64,000 nt of DNA. Source: Nematostella vectensis (taxonomy: Eukaryota; Cnidaria; Anthozoa; Actiniaria; Edwardsiidae). Below, in pieces: positions 36,633-49,600 of this stretch (within the stretch, counting starts at the first letter, position 1; every line of letters starts with the position of its first letter). The stretch lies in contig NC_064046.1 of NCBI RefSeq assembly GCF_932526225.1, positions 4,278,001 to 4,342,000 of the forward strand, in the 5' to 3' direction. The translations under genes and the position numbers were made by a program. The notes below the pieces were generated by a model. It was not told the DNA's origin. It did not search any database and saw nothing but the letters and a program-made list of their open reading frames with translations.

Positions 36633-39600
36633 ATGACTTCGAGAAAAGGAGACATGAAGGTGAAATAAAACCAATTCTATCGCATTCTTCTTTTGATTTC
36701 TATTCGTGCATGACCTCATTATTTTCTCTTTTAGGGATCAACACTGAATTGGAAACCGGTACTGAGAAAACCATTGTAAGAACACGGAGTCTTGATAAGT
36801 TTTCTCTTGTTGCTATGGTTTGATTGTAATAAAGTTTTGTGTCTAATGATCAATTTTGTTGTATTTTAGCGATAACTCGAGGGTTATCAGATTTAAATGC
36901 TCATTGCAGAATACTATCTTCGATGTGCTACGCTCAAAAGGCTGGACAGAAGTTAGAGAGTATGTATCAAACACCTATGTAACAATAAATTAAATCTGAA
37001 GAGTTATTACGAACTGCGCATTTTGTTTACGCATGAGAACTTTTTTTGTGTGGGCCATGATAGAGTTTCAAAGCTGTTTCAATGTCAGGTGGACAACCAA
37101 GTAGGAGCAATTAGACTCACTGTCATAAGTATCATATGGAAAGGAGATAGTATCTGGCGCGACCAAGTTATAAAAGCTTTGATAATATTGCTTATTAAAC
37201 ATGTAAAAATATTGAATGTGCCATGTAAAATGAATTTAGTCATTGTCGAGTTTTGGCCATGTTGATAATGGGCTGGTTGACTGATGTCATAGGGAGGGAG
37301 ACTGGGACTTCTACTGGTGTGATGTTGGCTGGATGCGTGAATTCTTTGATCACACATACATGGATGAACATGTCAAGATATCCCACTTCAGGAATCACTA
37401 TGAGGTAAAATATTATACTATCATGTGATCAGTCATGTGACCAATCATGTGATCAGTCACATTACCAGTCCAGGTGACTTGTCATGTTATCTCTCAAGTG
37501 ACCTGTCCTGTGATCAGTCATGTGACCTGTCATGTGATTAGTCATGTAACCTGCCACATCACCTGTCTTTACCTGTCATGTGACATGTCATGTATCACAC
37601 AATATGGCTTATCATGTGTGTGCTCGACCTTTCATCTTACCCATCATGTGACCATTCGTATGACCTGTCATCTTACCCATCATGTGACCAATCATATGAC
37701 CTGTCATCTTACCCATCATGTGACCAATCATATGACCTATGACCTGTCATCTTACCCATCATGAGACCAATCATATGACCTGTCATCTTACCCATCATGT
37801 GACCAATCATATGACCTGTCATCTTACCCATCATGTTACCAATTATATGACCTGTCATCTAACCCATCATATGACCAATCATATGACCTGTCATCTTACC
37901 CATCATGTGACCAATCATATGACCTGTCATCTTACCCATCAAGTGACCATACATATGACCTGTCATCTTACCCATCATGTAACCAATCATATTAATTTTT
38001 TTTATTTACCTTTTAACTGTAGAGATTTAAATAAACTATCACCTCTCTACAGTTGACACGAAAAAATCTGATGATAAAAAACATGAAGAGACTGAAGAAG
38101 CAACTGGAGCGAGAATACGGAAAACACGAAGGGACCAAGTATCCTTTTCTTAATTTTTTTTTACTTTGTTAAAAAGGACAGAAACTTCTTCTTATGAGGA
38201 CATTTAAAAAGCTCTGACATACCAAAATTATACATATTTAAATACAAATGTTCAAATTTTTCTAATTACTGTAAATCAAAACTATGTTCTTAAGAGGCAC
38301 CCCATCTCATGTTCTAGATGGCTATGCTGGACAATACTTTTCATGGTAATATTGTGGTGATGTAAAAACCTGGCACGTGTGGACTGAGAGTCCTTCATCT
38401 TCCATATAGGGTTTTCCAGGAGTGTTTACCCAAATCTAAAGCATTGTACATAACAAAGTTAATTTTCTATAAAGTTGAACATAAAATCATTTGTTAGCTA
38501 AAAGTGTTCTTTTTATGTTCCTTTATAAAATTATACTTGAACCCTCCTTAACTAATTCCAGATGTGAATTTTACCCAACAACATTTGAACTACCAGTAAG
38601 TAGAATCTTTTTTTGGTCTCTTTATCATTGATTTATAAGCTTTTTACAAGACTTATGTGTTTACAGATATGCACATTTAGCCACATTAAGCCAATGGCCA
38701 AATCTGTGTTTTTGTGCATTGGGACTAGTGGGACATTATAACCAGCTCCGCAGGGACATTCATATGTTATAGTTTCATGTGAATAGATTGGGTTTCCTGT
38801 TACAGGTACTGTTTAGTTTTGTGTGAAAATAGTTAAGAGATATGTCTAACTGGTTTATTTCCTTCATAGATGGAATATCACATATTTGTTGAAGAGTTCA
38901 AGAGAAATCCAGGAACTACATGGATCATGAAACCTGTGAGTACCAAAGACAGACAGACTGACAGACACATGAATCTTGTACATGTGTATGGGGGGGGGAT
39001 GGTGGTGGGTTGAGGGAGGGGCGGGGCTGCTGCTAGGGTGCCTTTACTCATTCTCAAGGGACGGCATGAATAATGAAACCTATGACTGTCACCTGAATCC
39101 TTGTACATGTGTACGGAGGGGGGGGGGGGGGTGGCTACCCCCTCTCCTTTAGGACCAACAGGGTAATGAAACAGGAGTAAATTTCAGCATTGGTGTGTGT
39201 CATTACCATGGTGTGTTTGATTTTGTTTAAGGTTTCCAAGTCTCAAGGAAAAGGAATATTTTTGTTTAGAAAACTCAAAGATATTATGGACTGGAAGAAG
39301 GTATATAAACAAGAGCTAAACATATATTTTTCACTTTGGACTATAAAATTTAAATTGTGGAAGGAATAGTACAAAAAAGCATTATTTAAAGTACACATAT
39401 TCCTTTTTTAGGAGGATCCATACAGGACTCAGCAACTCGCGGAAGAAAGAGTGAGTTTACCACTTTTCTGAATATCTTTACTGATTATTGCAGTGCAGAG
39501 TATGATATTTCAATGAACTTATTATCTTCAGATAAAAGATGACAAGGAACCTATTGAGACGTACATCGTGCAAAGATATATTGAGAACCCTTTTCTTGTA

Positions 39601-42600
39601 GGAGGTACTCAAGCCACAATCACTGTTACTGCTTTATTGCCTTATATTTCATAAATGTTTGAATTGTGATCATCTCTTGTTGATTATTATGTTGTTTTTT
39701 TTGCAGAGAACTTATCAGAAATTCTCTCTGCTTGATATTATTGTTGTGCTACTTTGTGATTAATCTTTGTACATTCAACAGGAAGAAAATTTGATCTACG
39801 TATATATGTCCTTGTAACATCTGTAAGTAACACAAGTGAGGAGATTCTCTTCCTGTCCCACCCCCTAATTGTGTTTTGCATCTTTCCCCCCCTGGAACCC
39901 CCCTTTAGGCGAGAATGCTTGCATTATTGTCTCAATCATCCCTTCATCATCAAAATGCAGGGGCTAAGTTGGGCGTGTCTAGGGGGTGGGCAAAGGGGGG
40001 TGTACCTCCTCCCGGTCACAAAAGATGCTTTATCCCCCTACCAGTGCGAGAAAAACCCCCAATTAGGGAAGACTCATTATAAACATAAGAAGGGAGATGG
40101 TGACAAATTATGGAAACCTGTAATCCCTTTGGATCCATTCTGTTTAAGATTCTTCTTTGTAAATTTAACTTTAAAAATTCAAGGCCCACATTTTGGCCAG
40201 TGAAATTTTTTTAACACCCCCCCCCCCCTCCCTTCCCCTATTATTCCCACCCCCTTTTTGCCCAGTCTCCTTCCTGGAAAGAAACAAAACATATTTTTGG
40301 TCAAAGTGTGAAAAATGATTGCTAAGAATCATTTATAGACTGATTCATCGTTTGTTTGTATAGAATGTCATGTATTCTCATTTTCTTCCTCCAGTACTCT
40401 CCCCTATGTGTCTGGCTCTACCGCGAAGGCTTTGCTCGTTTCTCAAACACCCGGTTCTCTCTTGACTCTATTGATGACACATGTATCCTTTGCATATTAT
40501 ATGAAAGAGAAGAAAAAACTTTGAAGACTTCTGGAACTTGCGGTCCATTGTACTATCATGCCCAATGTTCTTGGTGACATTTACAAACTTCTCCTTATTG
40601 CTTAGCAAAAATTTAAATCCTATACCTTACAGATTAATGAGGGCATTCTATATGGATATCTATTTAGTTTATAATGCCCTTGACAGCACTGTAGATGTTC
40701 ACCTTACGAACGTGGCCATACAGAAAACAGCACCAGATTACGACCCTGAGAAGGTACTGGCTATGCTTTGCTTGCAATCTGCTTTGTATCAGATCAAAAA
40801 ATGCCAAAAATACCAAAAACATGTTTTATCAGATCAAGTGATGTGAAAAAAGGTTGATAAGGTTTTATATTTGCACATGGGATGGATTCTATCTTATGCA
40901 TGTGATATACAGTATTAATGAGAGTGACAAATTGATTCTGTTTTTACTGAGGATACGTCACCTATATTTGGTTAATAATTCACAGAGCACTTTTCCCAGA
41001 GGTGATGTTACCCCTGTGGTTTATTGAAAGTGGAGTTGATGGTAGCCCTGTGGTGTTTTCATTCGTGGGGGAGGGGGTGTTGTTCTCAATTGCATGCACT
41101 ATATTTGAAGTGTTTACCCAGATGTGATGGTAGCCCTGTGGTGTGTTTGTCTGAGGGGAGGGATGTTTTCTCAGTTGCATGCACAATATTTGTGGTGTTC
41201 ACCCAGAAGTGATGGTAGCCCTGTGGTGTGTTTACTTGTGGGGAGTGATGTGTTCTCAATTTCCTGCCCTGTATTTGTAGGGTTGTAAATGGTCAATGCA
41301 ACAGCTGCGACGGTATCTGATTGCCAAGAAGGGAGTTGCTACGGTAAGGTGTACAGTATAATGTACTGGCAGAAACTCCCTGGATTCTGGATTACCTTCT
41401 AAATTGTTTTTTTAGCCTTACCATACTATCCAGATAAGACCTATTTAGTTGGTCTACATTCATCTTCCTTACATCCTCCATTCCTCCTAGATTTACATAT
41501 CATTCTATTAACAAATCAATTAAAATGCCAAAATAGTCGTGTTCATTACCAGACAAAAATGAGTCAACTACCAGTTTTTGGTGAGCCTCATTCTATTTAA
41601 CAATTAGACTACAAGTTTGAGTTCTCTATGAGTCAATTAATAGCCAACGAGGCCTGTAACGAGTAGTCTAATTGTTTAAGTATAAAACCACTCACGTACT
41701 ACCTTCAAATAAATTACAATTTTAATAACTCTCAGTAATAAAAAAAAAACGCTTTAAATTTGTCTCCGCTTTTTTTCGCTACTCGCTATCTGTGGCTCAA
41801 TAGATAGTGAGTACAGGAGCCAATCAAATTTCAAGATTCGTGATAGTATGTGAGTGGATTTATACTAAAATAACAAATATTCTAGCTTTCAAAGAAAATA
41901 TTTAGGGATCTCAAGTAATATCTGACTTCTCATTCTCTCACCAAGGTAGAACAAGTGATGCGAAACATTGACCAGATGATCATCAAGAGCTTACAGGCCG
42001 TACAGAAAGTCATGATTAACGACAAACACTGCTTTGAGCTGTATCCTTAGCAACCAACCAGCCTGCAAGTTACCATGGTTACATGTTACCATGACATCAG
42101 TGTAACTTGCCAAAGATTGCCTTAGCAACATGAACTGACATTTAATTCTCTACATGGAACATTGAAAACAAATACCAGGCATAATTGTTTGATTATTGTT
42201 TGATATTTATTTATTGGTCTGTCAAAGCAATATTGTAAAATAAGATCAAGACTCCCAAGAATGAAATCAAGTTAATCAATATTATATTAAAGTATGTTAT
42301 CATGCTTAACTTTGCTTTTATCAGATATGGATATGATATCATGTTTGACTCGAATCTTAAACCGTAAGTAATCCATGCGCTTTATATTTTTTATTCACAT
42401 TTGGGCAACGTTTGATTTAAAAGACCAGTTTTTCTGATGGTAAGAGTTATGCCAAACCTCAATTTTTGATCAATTTACAGAAGTGTTTGTACAATGGGTT
42501 TCATATGTTTTTGGCAACTCTTTGTATTTCAATAAAACACGGGCTTAATACGGCACACCCATTCATATGACCACACCCATATGACCACACCCATATATCA

Positions 42601-42737
42601 TCGTAATAATGGTTTGCAGATGGTTGATTGAGGTCAATGCATCTCCATCCTTGACTGCCAGCAGTCAAACCGATTACGAGCTCAAGTTCCGTCTACTAGA
42701 AGATGTGGTTTATGTCATTGATATGGAAAATAGGTAG

Positions 42738-42770
<33 letters not shown>

Positions 42771-45700
42771 CCTTTGTCCCTAGACTGATCCCCTCTGTCC
42801 CTAGTCTGATCCCCTCTGTCCCTAGACTGATCCCCTCTGTCCCTAGACTGATCCCCTCTGTCCCTAGACTGATCCCCTCTGTCCCTAGACTGATCCCCTC
42901 TGTCCCCAGACTGATCCCCTCTGTCCCTAGACTGATCCCCTCTGTCCCTAGACTGATCCCCTCTGTCCCCAGACTGATCCCCTCTGTCCCTAGACTGATC
43001 CCCTCTGTCCCTAGAATGATCCCCTCTGTCCATAGACTGATCCCCTCTGTCCCTAGACTGATCCCCTCTGTCCCTAGACTGATCCCCTCTGTCCCTAGAC
43101 TGATCCCCTCTGTCCCCAGACTGATCCCCTCTGTCCCTAGACTGATCCACTCTGTCCCTAGACTGATCCCCTCTGTCCCTAGACTGATCCCCTCTGTCCC
43201 TAGACTGATCCTCTCTGTCCCTAGACGGATCCCCTCTGTCCCTAGACTGATCCCCTCTGTCCCTAGACTGATCCCCTCTGTCCCTAGAATGATCACTCTG
43301 CCCATAGACTGATCCCATCTGTCTCTAGACTGATCCCCTCTGTCCCTAGACTGATCCCCTCTGTCCCTAGACTAATCTCTTATGTCCCTAGACTGATCCC
43401 CTCTGTCCCTAGACTGATCCCCTCTGTCCCTAGACTCATCCCCTCTGTCCCTAGACTGATCTCCTCTGTCCCTAGACTGATCTCCTCTGTCCCTAGAATG
43501 ATCCCTCTGTCCATAGAATGATCCCCTCTGTCCCTAGACAAATCTCTTATGTCCCTAGACTGATCCCCTCTGTCCCTAGACTGATCCCCTCTGTCCCTAG
43601 ACTGATCCCCTCTGTCCCTAGACTGATCCCCTCTGTCCCTAGACTAATCTCTTATGTCCCTAGACTGATCCCCTCTGTCCCTAGACTGATCCCCTCTGTC
43701 CCTAGACTGATCCCCTCTGTCCCTAGGCTGATCCCCTCTGTCCATAGACTAATCTCTTATGTCCCTAGACTGATCACCTCTGTCCCTAGACTGATCCCCT
43801 CTGTCCCTAGACTGATCCCCTCTGTCCCTAGGCTGATCCCCTCTGTCCCTAGACTGATCCCCTCTGTCCCTAGTCTGATCCCCTCTGTCCCCAGACTGAT
43901 CCCCTCTGTCCCTGAACGGATCCCCTCTGTCCCTAGTCTGATCCCCTCTGTCCCTAGACGGATTCCCTCTGTCCCTAGACGGATTCCCTCTGTCCCTAGA
44001 CTGATCCCCTCTGTCCCTAGAATGATCCCTCTGTCCATAGAATGATCCCTCTGTCCATAGAATGATCCCTTCTGTCCATAGAATGATCCCATCTGTCCAT
44101 AGACTGATCCCCTCTGTCCATAGACTGATCCCCTCTGTCCCTAAACTGATCTCCTCTGTCCCTAGACTGATCTCCTCTGTCCCTAGACGGATTCCCTCTG
44201 TCCATAGACTGATCCCCTCTGTCCATAGACTGATCCCCTCTGTCCATAGACTGATCCCCTCTGTCCATAGACTGATCTCCTCTGTCCCTAGACTGATCTC
44301 CTCTGTCCCTAGACGGATTCCCTCTGTCCCTAGACGGATCCCCTCTGTCCCTAGACTAATCTCTTATGTCCCTAGACTGATCCCCTCTGTCTCTTAAATG
44401 ATCCCTCTGTCCATAGACTGATTCCCTCTGTCCCTAGACTGATCCTCTCTGTCCCTAGACTGATCTCCTCTGTCCCTAGAATGATCCCCTCTGTCCCTAG
44501 ACTGATCCCCTCTGTCCCTAGACTAATCTCCTCTGTCCATAGAATGATCCCCTCTGTCCCTAGTCTGACCCCCTCTGTCCATAGAATGATCCCCTCTGTC
44601 CCTAGACTGATCCCCTCTGTCCCTAGACTGATCCCCTCTGTCCCTAGACGGATCCCCTCTGTCCCTAGTCTGATCCCCTCTGTCCCTAGACAGATCCCCT
44701 CTGTCCCTAGACAGATCCCTCTGTCCCTAGACTGATCCCCTCTGTCCCTAGACGGATCCCATCTGTCCCTAGTCTGATCCCCTTTGTCCCTAGTCTGATC
44801 CCCTCTGTCCCTAGACAGATCCCCTCTGTCCCTAGACTGATCCCCTCTGTCCCTAGAATGATCCCCTCTGTCCCTAGACTGATCCCCTCTGTCCATAGAC
44901 TGATCCCCTCTGTCCATAGACTGATCTCCTCTGTCCCTAGACTGATCTCCTCTGTCCATAGACTGATCCCCTCTGTCCATAGACTGATCCCCTCTGTCCA
45001 TAGACTGATCCCCTCTGTCCATAGACTAATCTCCTCTGTCCCTAGACTGATCTCCTCTGTCCCTAGACGGATCCCTACTGTCCCTAGACTAATTTCTTAT
45101 GTCCCTAGACTGATCCCCTCTGTCCCTAGACTGATCTCCTCTGTCCCTAGACGGATTCCCTCTGTCCCTAGACGGATCCCCTCTGTCCCTAGACTGATCC
45201 CCTCTGTCCCTTGTCTGATCCCCTCTGTTCATAGAATGATCCCCTCTGTCCCTAGACGGATCCCCTCTGTCCCTAGACTGATCTCCTCTGTCCCTAGAAT
45301 GACCCCTCTGTCCATAGAATGATCCCCTCTGTCCCTAGACTAATCTCTTATGTCCCTAGACTGATCCCCTCTGTCTCTTGAATGATCCCTCTGTCCATAG
45401 ACTGATCCCCTCTGTCCCTAGACTGATCCTCTCTGTCCCTAGACTGATCTCCTCTGTCCCTAGAATGATCCCCTCTGTCCCTAGACTGATCCCCTCTGTC
45501 CCTAGACTAATCTCCTCTGTCCATAGAATGATCCCCTCTGTCCCTAGACTGATACCCTGTCCCTAGACGGATCCCCTCTGTCCCTAGTCTGATCCACTCT
45601 GTCCCTAGACAGATCCCCTCTGTCCCTAGACTGATCCCCTCTGTCCCTAGAATGATCCCCTCTGTCCCTAGACTGATCCCCTCTGTCCCTAGACGGATCC

Positions 45701-46916
45701 CCTCTGTCCCTAGACTGATCCCCTCTCTCCCTAGAATGATCCCCTCTGTTCCTACACTGATCCCCTCTGTCCCTAGACTGATCCCCTCTGTCCATAGACT
45801 GATCTCCTCTGTGCCTAGACTGATCCCCTCTCTCCCTAGAATGATCCCCTCTCTCCCTAGACTGATCCCCTCTGTCCCTAGACTGATACCCTGTCCCTAG
45901 ACGGATCCCCTCTGTCCCTAGACTGATCCCCTCTGTCCCTAGATGGATCCCCTCTGTGCCTAGACTGATCCCCTCTGTATCTAGACTGATCCCCTCTGTC
46001 CCTAGAATGATCCCCTCTGTCCCTAGACTGATCCCCACTGTCCCTAGAATGATCCCCTCTGTCCATAGACTGATCCCCTCTGTCCCTAAACTGATCCCCT
46101 CTGTCCCTAGACGGACCCCCTCTGTCCCTAGACGGATCCCCTCTGTCCCTAGACGGATCCCCTCTGTCCCTAGTCTAATCCCTTCTGTCTCTAGTCTGAT
46201 CCCCTCTGGCCCTAGACTGATCCCCTCTGTCCCTAGACTGATTCACTCTGTCCCTTGACTGATCTCCCCTGTCCATAGACTGATCCCCTCTGTCCATAGA
46301 CTGATCCACTCTGTCCCTAGAATGATCCCTCTGTCCATAGAATGATCCCCTCTGTCCCTAGACGGATCCCCTCTGTCCCTAGAATGATCCCCTCTGTCCC
46401 TAGACGGATCCCTTCTGTCCCTAGTCTGATCCCCTCTGTCCCTAGAATGATCCCCTCTGTCCCTAGACTGATCCTCTCTGTCCCTAGACTGATCCTCTCT
46501 GTCCCTAGACTGATCCTCTCTGTCCCTAGACTGATCCTCTTTGCTGTTGTCTGTCCTATTGACTTGCCCATTTGCCCGACAGGTTAACAGGCCGGGAGAA
46601 GCGTGTTGGAGGGTTCGACTTGATGTGGAATGACGGCCCTGTGTTTATGGACGATGCTTGTGGCTCTGACTGCGTTCCACAGCCTACCCACCCAACTAAT
46701 ACGTTCCTAGGTAAGCGGACATAAAATGGTATTTATTCTCAACCTCAAGATCTTTCTAGAAATGTGAAAAGTCTTTATGCGCCCTTCCTATTCTGCTCAT
46801 AGAGTAAAGAAAGATTGATAATTTCGTTCTTTTATATTTCAGGCTGCTATAATGATGATAGAGAAAAACAGCTAAAACAAGTATTTAAAACAGCGCAGGC
46901 AGCCAAGAAAAGCTGA
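36633..46916 (+). CDS. TTLL9: Tubulin polyglutamylase TTLL9, 19 exons, 445 aa
   Basis: Exons: 36633-36659, 36735-36775, 36870-36959, 37293-37404, 38053-38138, 38562-38595, 38870-38935, 39232-39300, 39412-39450, 39532-39604, 39782-39822, 40395-40482, 40695-40753, 41281-41343, 41946-42040, 42325-42363, 42620-42733, 46583-46710, 46843-46916. All junctions are GT-AG and phases agree, giving 445 codons, close to the vertebrate length. The tubulin-tyrosine-ligase-like fold is ATP-grasp: [11 protein letters not shown] (nucleotide loop, from about residue 154), [11 protein letters not shown] (about 213-224) and IEVNASPS (Mg/ATP site, 344-351) are all visible. [36 protein letters not shown] and [12 protein letters not shown] are TTLL9-type. 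The enzyme adds glutamate side chains to axonemal tubulin and is needed for normal ciliary or flagellar beating in other animals. Exon 1 is very short and is the least certain part. Several introns contain tandem arrays. Confidence 0.93.
37421..37994. repeat. 36-bp tandem repeat in TTLL9 intron 4
   Basis: The regular part (about 37630-37994) has units CATATGACCTGTCATCTTAC then CCATCATGTGACCAAT. A looser array of CATGTGATCAGT/CATGTGACCTGT phrases precedes it. Each unit carries CATATG and TCATGTGA E-box-like hexamers. Open frames over the array are artefacts of a period divisible by three. Confidence 0.9.
38930..39140. repeat. Partial duplication with poly-G tracts in TTLL9 intron 7
   Basis: GAATC(C)TTGTACATGTGTA followed by a G run occurs at about 38971-38999 and again at about 39096-39131. 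This is a diverged tandem duplication of ~125 bp ending in expanded poly-G. Confidence 0.55.
40985..41280. repeat. ~87-bp tandem repeat abutting the exon 14 acceptor of TTLL9
   Basis: GATGGTAGCCCTGTGGTG occurs at 41038, 41126 and 41211, with a more diverged copy before. Units share GTTCTCAATTGCATGCAC-ATATTTG. The last unit ends as GTATTTGTAG, which is the 3' splice site of exon 14 (41281). Confidence 0.75.
41597..41866. mobile_element. Two adjacent inverted-repeat elements in TTLL9 intron 14
   Basis: The first hairpin pairs AACAATTAGACTAC (from about 41599) with its complement ending near 41677. It directly adjoins a second element, 41679-41866, with ends AGTATAAAACCACTCACGTA and (complement of right) AGTATAAATCCACTCACATA. 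The second resembles a Tc1/mariner-type MITE with TA at the ends. No coding region. Confidence 0.6.
42739..42769. repeat. (AAT)n microsatellite
   Basis: About ten AAT/ATA units lie just inside the 5' end of TTLL9 intron 17, immediately before the 21-bp array. Confidence 0.9.
42770..46540. repeat. 21-bp minisatellite, ~180 units, in TTLL9 intron 17
   Basis: Unit: TGATCCCCTCTGTCCCTAG plus AC, with common variants CATAG, GATCTCC, ACGGATC and AATGATC. The period is a multiple of three, so several frames on both strands stay open and read as RDRGDQS or PSVPRLI repeats; these are not genes. In the sense of TTLL9, each unit ends in a pyrimidine tract followed by TAG, resembling a 3' splice site. 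The genuine acceptor of exon 18 is at 46581-46582, about 40 bp past the array. Confidence 0.95.
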
Positions 46917-47264
46917 CAAATGTCTAGACTAGATGGACAATAACTAGAAGTCATATAATATCGGATTTCAAAAGGCAAAAGGCAAAACAGATGTCATCTC
47001 AAAGAACATTTAACACTGGCCGATTGACCGGCCGAGTATTTTAAAGCTGTTATTTATCAAGAACCTTGTTTGAACTGTGTAAAATTAAAAATAAGGTTCA
47101 AAACCAATTGTCTGAGTCGCATCAGATTTGAAGAGTCCTCTCAGAGCCATATTACTATACCAAGGCATGTAGCTAGGATTTGCTGATGGGGTCCACAGCT
47201 ATAAAGAATTATTTTGTTCCAAAAATCTGTACAATCTGGTGATTCTTGAGTTGAGACGCATTTT

Positions 47265-48880
47265 TGGCGAGATGTTCTTAGTGCTCGTCATGTAACAATA
47301 TTTGATGTGCGCAGCACTCGTCAGGTAACAATATTTATCACGTACACACTACTAGGTCATGTGCGCAGTATGCTCGCCATGTACATTACTAGGTAATGTG
47401 TACAGTGCTCGTCATGTAACAATATTTGATGTGCGAAGTACTCGTCGTGTAACAATATTTGTCATGTACACACTACTAGGTGATGTGCGCAGTGCTCGAC
47501 ATGTAGAAAGTACTAGGTGATGTCCGCAGTGCTCGTCATGTAGAAACTACTAGGAGATGTGCGCAGTGCTCGTCATGTAGAAACTACTAGGAGATGTGCG
47601 CAGTGCTCGTCATGTAGAAACTACTAGGAGATGTCCGCAGTGCTCGTCATGTAGAAACTACTAGGAGATGTGCGCAGTGCTCGTCATGTAGAAACTACTA
47701 GGAGATGTGCTCATGTACACACTACTAGGTAATATGCGGAGTGTTTCTCATGTACAACTAGTTGATGTGTGCAGTGCTCGTCATGTATACACTAGGTGAT
47801 GGGCGCCGTGCTCGTCATGTACACACTAGGTGATGTGCGCAGTGCTCGTCATGTACACACTAGGTGATGTGCGCCGTGCTTGTAATGTACACACTAGGTG
47901 ATGTGCGCAGGACTCGTCATGTATACACTAGGTGATGTGCGCCGTGCTCGTCATGTACACACTAGGGGATGTGCGCAATACTTGTCATTTACTCACTTAA
48001 AAAGTTGATAACACATTTTTATGGCGTGTCTGTTAGCAGGTTCGTAGGCTAACTGATGTATAAGAACGTATAATTTTAGTTGAGGCTGGGCCGTCTTATT
48101 TTTTGGAGCATTTTAAGGCTGAAAATGTTCTTACTGATGTTCATGAATTGAAGTGTTTATAAAAAATATGATACCCAATGAATTATTAGGAAGAGAATTA
48201 CACTAATGTTCAATAATAAGGTTGTTATGTACACACTCCTAGGTCATGTGCGCAGTGCTCGCCATGTTGACACTTGTGTATACTGCTCGTCATGTAACAA
48301 TACTAGGTGATGTGCGCAGGTCATGTACACACTAGGTGATGTGCACAGTGCTCATCATGTACACACTAGGTGATGTGTGCAGTGCTCGTCATGTACACAC
48401 TAGGTGATGTGCGTAGTACTCGTCATGTATACGCTAGGTGATGTGCGCAGTGCTCGTCATGTACACACTAGGTGATGTGTGCAGTACTCGTCATGTTTAC
48501 ACTAGGTGATGTGTGCAGTACTCGTCATGTACACACTAGGTGATGTGCGCAGTACTCGTCATGTACACACTAGGTCATGTGCGCAGTGCTCGCCATGTTG
48601 ACACTTGTGTATACTGCTCGTCATGTAACAATACTAGGTGATGTGCGCAGGTCATGTACACACTAGGTGATGTGTGCAGTACTCGTCATGTACACACTAG
48701 GTGATGTGTGCAGTACTCGTCATGTACACACTAGGTGATGTGTGCAGTGCTCGTCATGTACACACTAGGTGATGTGTGCAGTACTCGTCATGTATACGCT
48801 AGGTGATGTGTGCAGTACTCGTCATGTATACGCTAGGTGATGTGTGCAGTACTCGTCATGTACACACTAGGTGATGTGGC
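47265..48880. repeat. 34-bp satellite array A, downstream of TTLL9
   Basis: Units read GTGCTCGTCATGTACACACT then AGGTGATGTGCGCA. It is interrupted by unique DNA at about 47995-48225. A larger block (GCCATGTTGACACTTGTG and flanks) recurs at about 48241 and 48572, a 331-bp higher-order repeat. The same satellite occurs in the opposite orientation at 58262-59562. Confidence 0.92.
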
Positions 48881-49296
48881 CCAACAAAGTAAAATTTTTC
48901 TGCTTTCTTAGCATGTTCTTTTGTGAAATCTCAGGCTGGACGTTCTTATGAAAAAAGGTTGTAGTCAAGCCGCATTTTCTGCTTTGCCCCGAAGGATTTT
49001 CTCAAGTCGCACTCGCCTTGGCTTAATCATCAATACAGGTTTTGGATTAAAAAAAAAAAAAAAACAAACAAAGAGACAAAAATAGGGGTGGAGGTGGGGA
49101 GGATCAACAAGGTAAAGGCCAATCCAGGCGAGGGTCACTTTTGCCACGTTGCAGAATACAGCTAGACGACGTTTTTGTCTTTCGCCATTGACATTTTAAT
49201 ATCATTATAAAAACTAATAGAAAAATAATTTATGCTTCAAAAAATTAATCAAAGTAGAGGGAAAATAAGTCTTACAATAAAAGTAAAAGCTGTGTA
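48881..49296. other. Intergenic DNA upstream of P450 copy 1
   Basis: Contains a poly-A tract at about 49049-49064 and a phrase AAGTCGCACTCGCCTTGG similar to one at about 33660, probably a dispersed repeat fragment. No gene is visible. Confidence 0.45.
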
Positions 49297-49422
49297 AAGC
49301 ATGGGTAAAAACCACTGAAGCGCCTAGTTGCATTTATTAGCCACCGCTACACCGTCTAAGTCTGAAGTTATGCAGTGGCTAATATATGCAGCTAAGCACT
49401 TCAGTGGTTTTTACCCATGCTT
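49297..49422. mobile_element. MITE/foldback 180 bp upstream of P450 copy 1
   Basis: Near-complementary arms of almost 50 bp start AAGCATGGGTAAAAACCACT and end with the complement, with TA at both outer edges. The spacing to the P450 start codon (49601) places it in the proximal promoter or 5' UTR. Confidence 0.7.
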
Positions 49423-49600
49423 ACATGCGGGCTTGTCGCGTGGTCGCAAAGGTGGTTGATGGCAACCTTTAATGTCAAACGACTGTATATTCCATCCAAT
49501 CAGAGCTTGTCAATGTACCCTTGATCTTCGACATTCGAGGCTTCTATTTTTATATTGTGCATTAGATGCAGTTGGCACAAAACATTTATTCAAGACCATC

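Noticed and set aside
42710-46587. Many open frames on both strands reading [14 protein letters not shown] or PSVPRLI repeats
   Set aside because: They are translations of the 21-bp intron satellite; a period divisible by three keeps several frames open. All lie within TTLL9 intron 17.
49472-49600. Upstream in-frame ATG extending P450 copy 1 by 43 residues
   Set aside because: The extension lacks a targeting pattern and overlaps the likely TATA/5' UTR; the ATG at 49601 has better context and is followed by a mitochondrial-type presequence.
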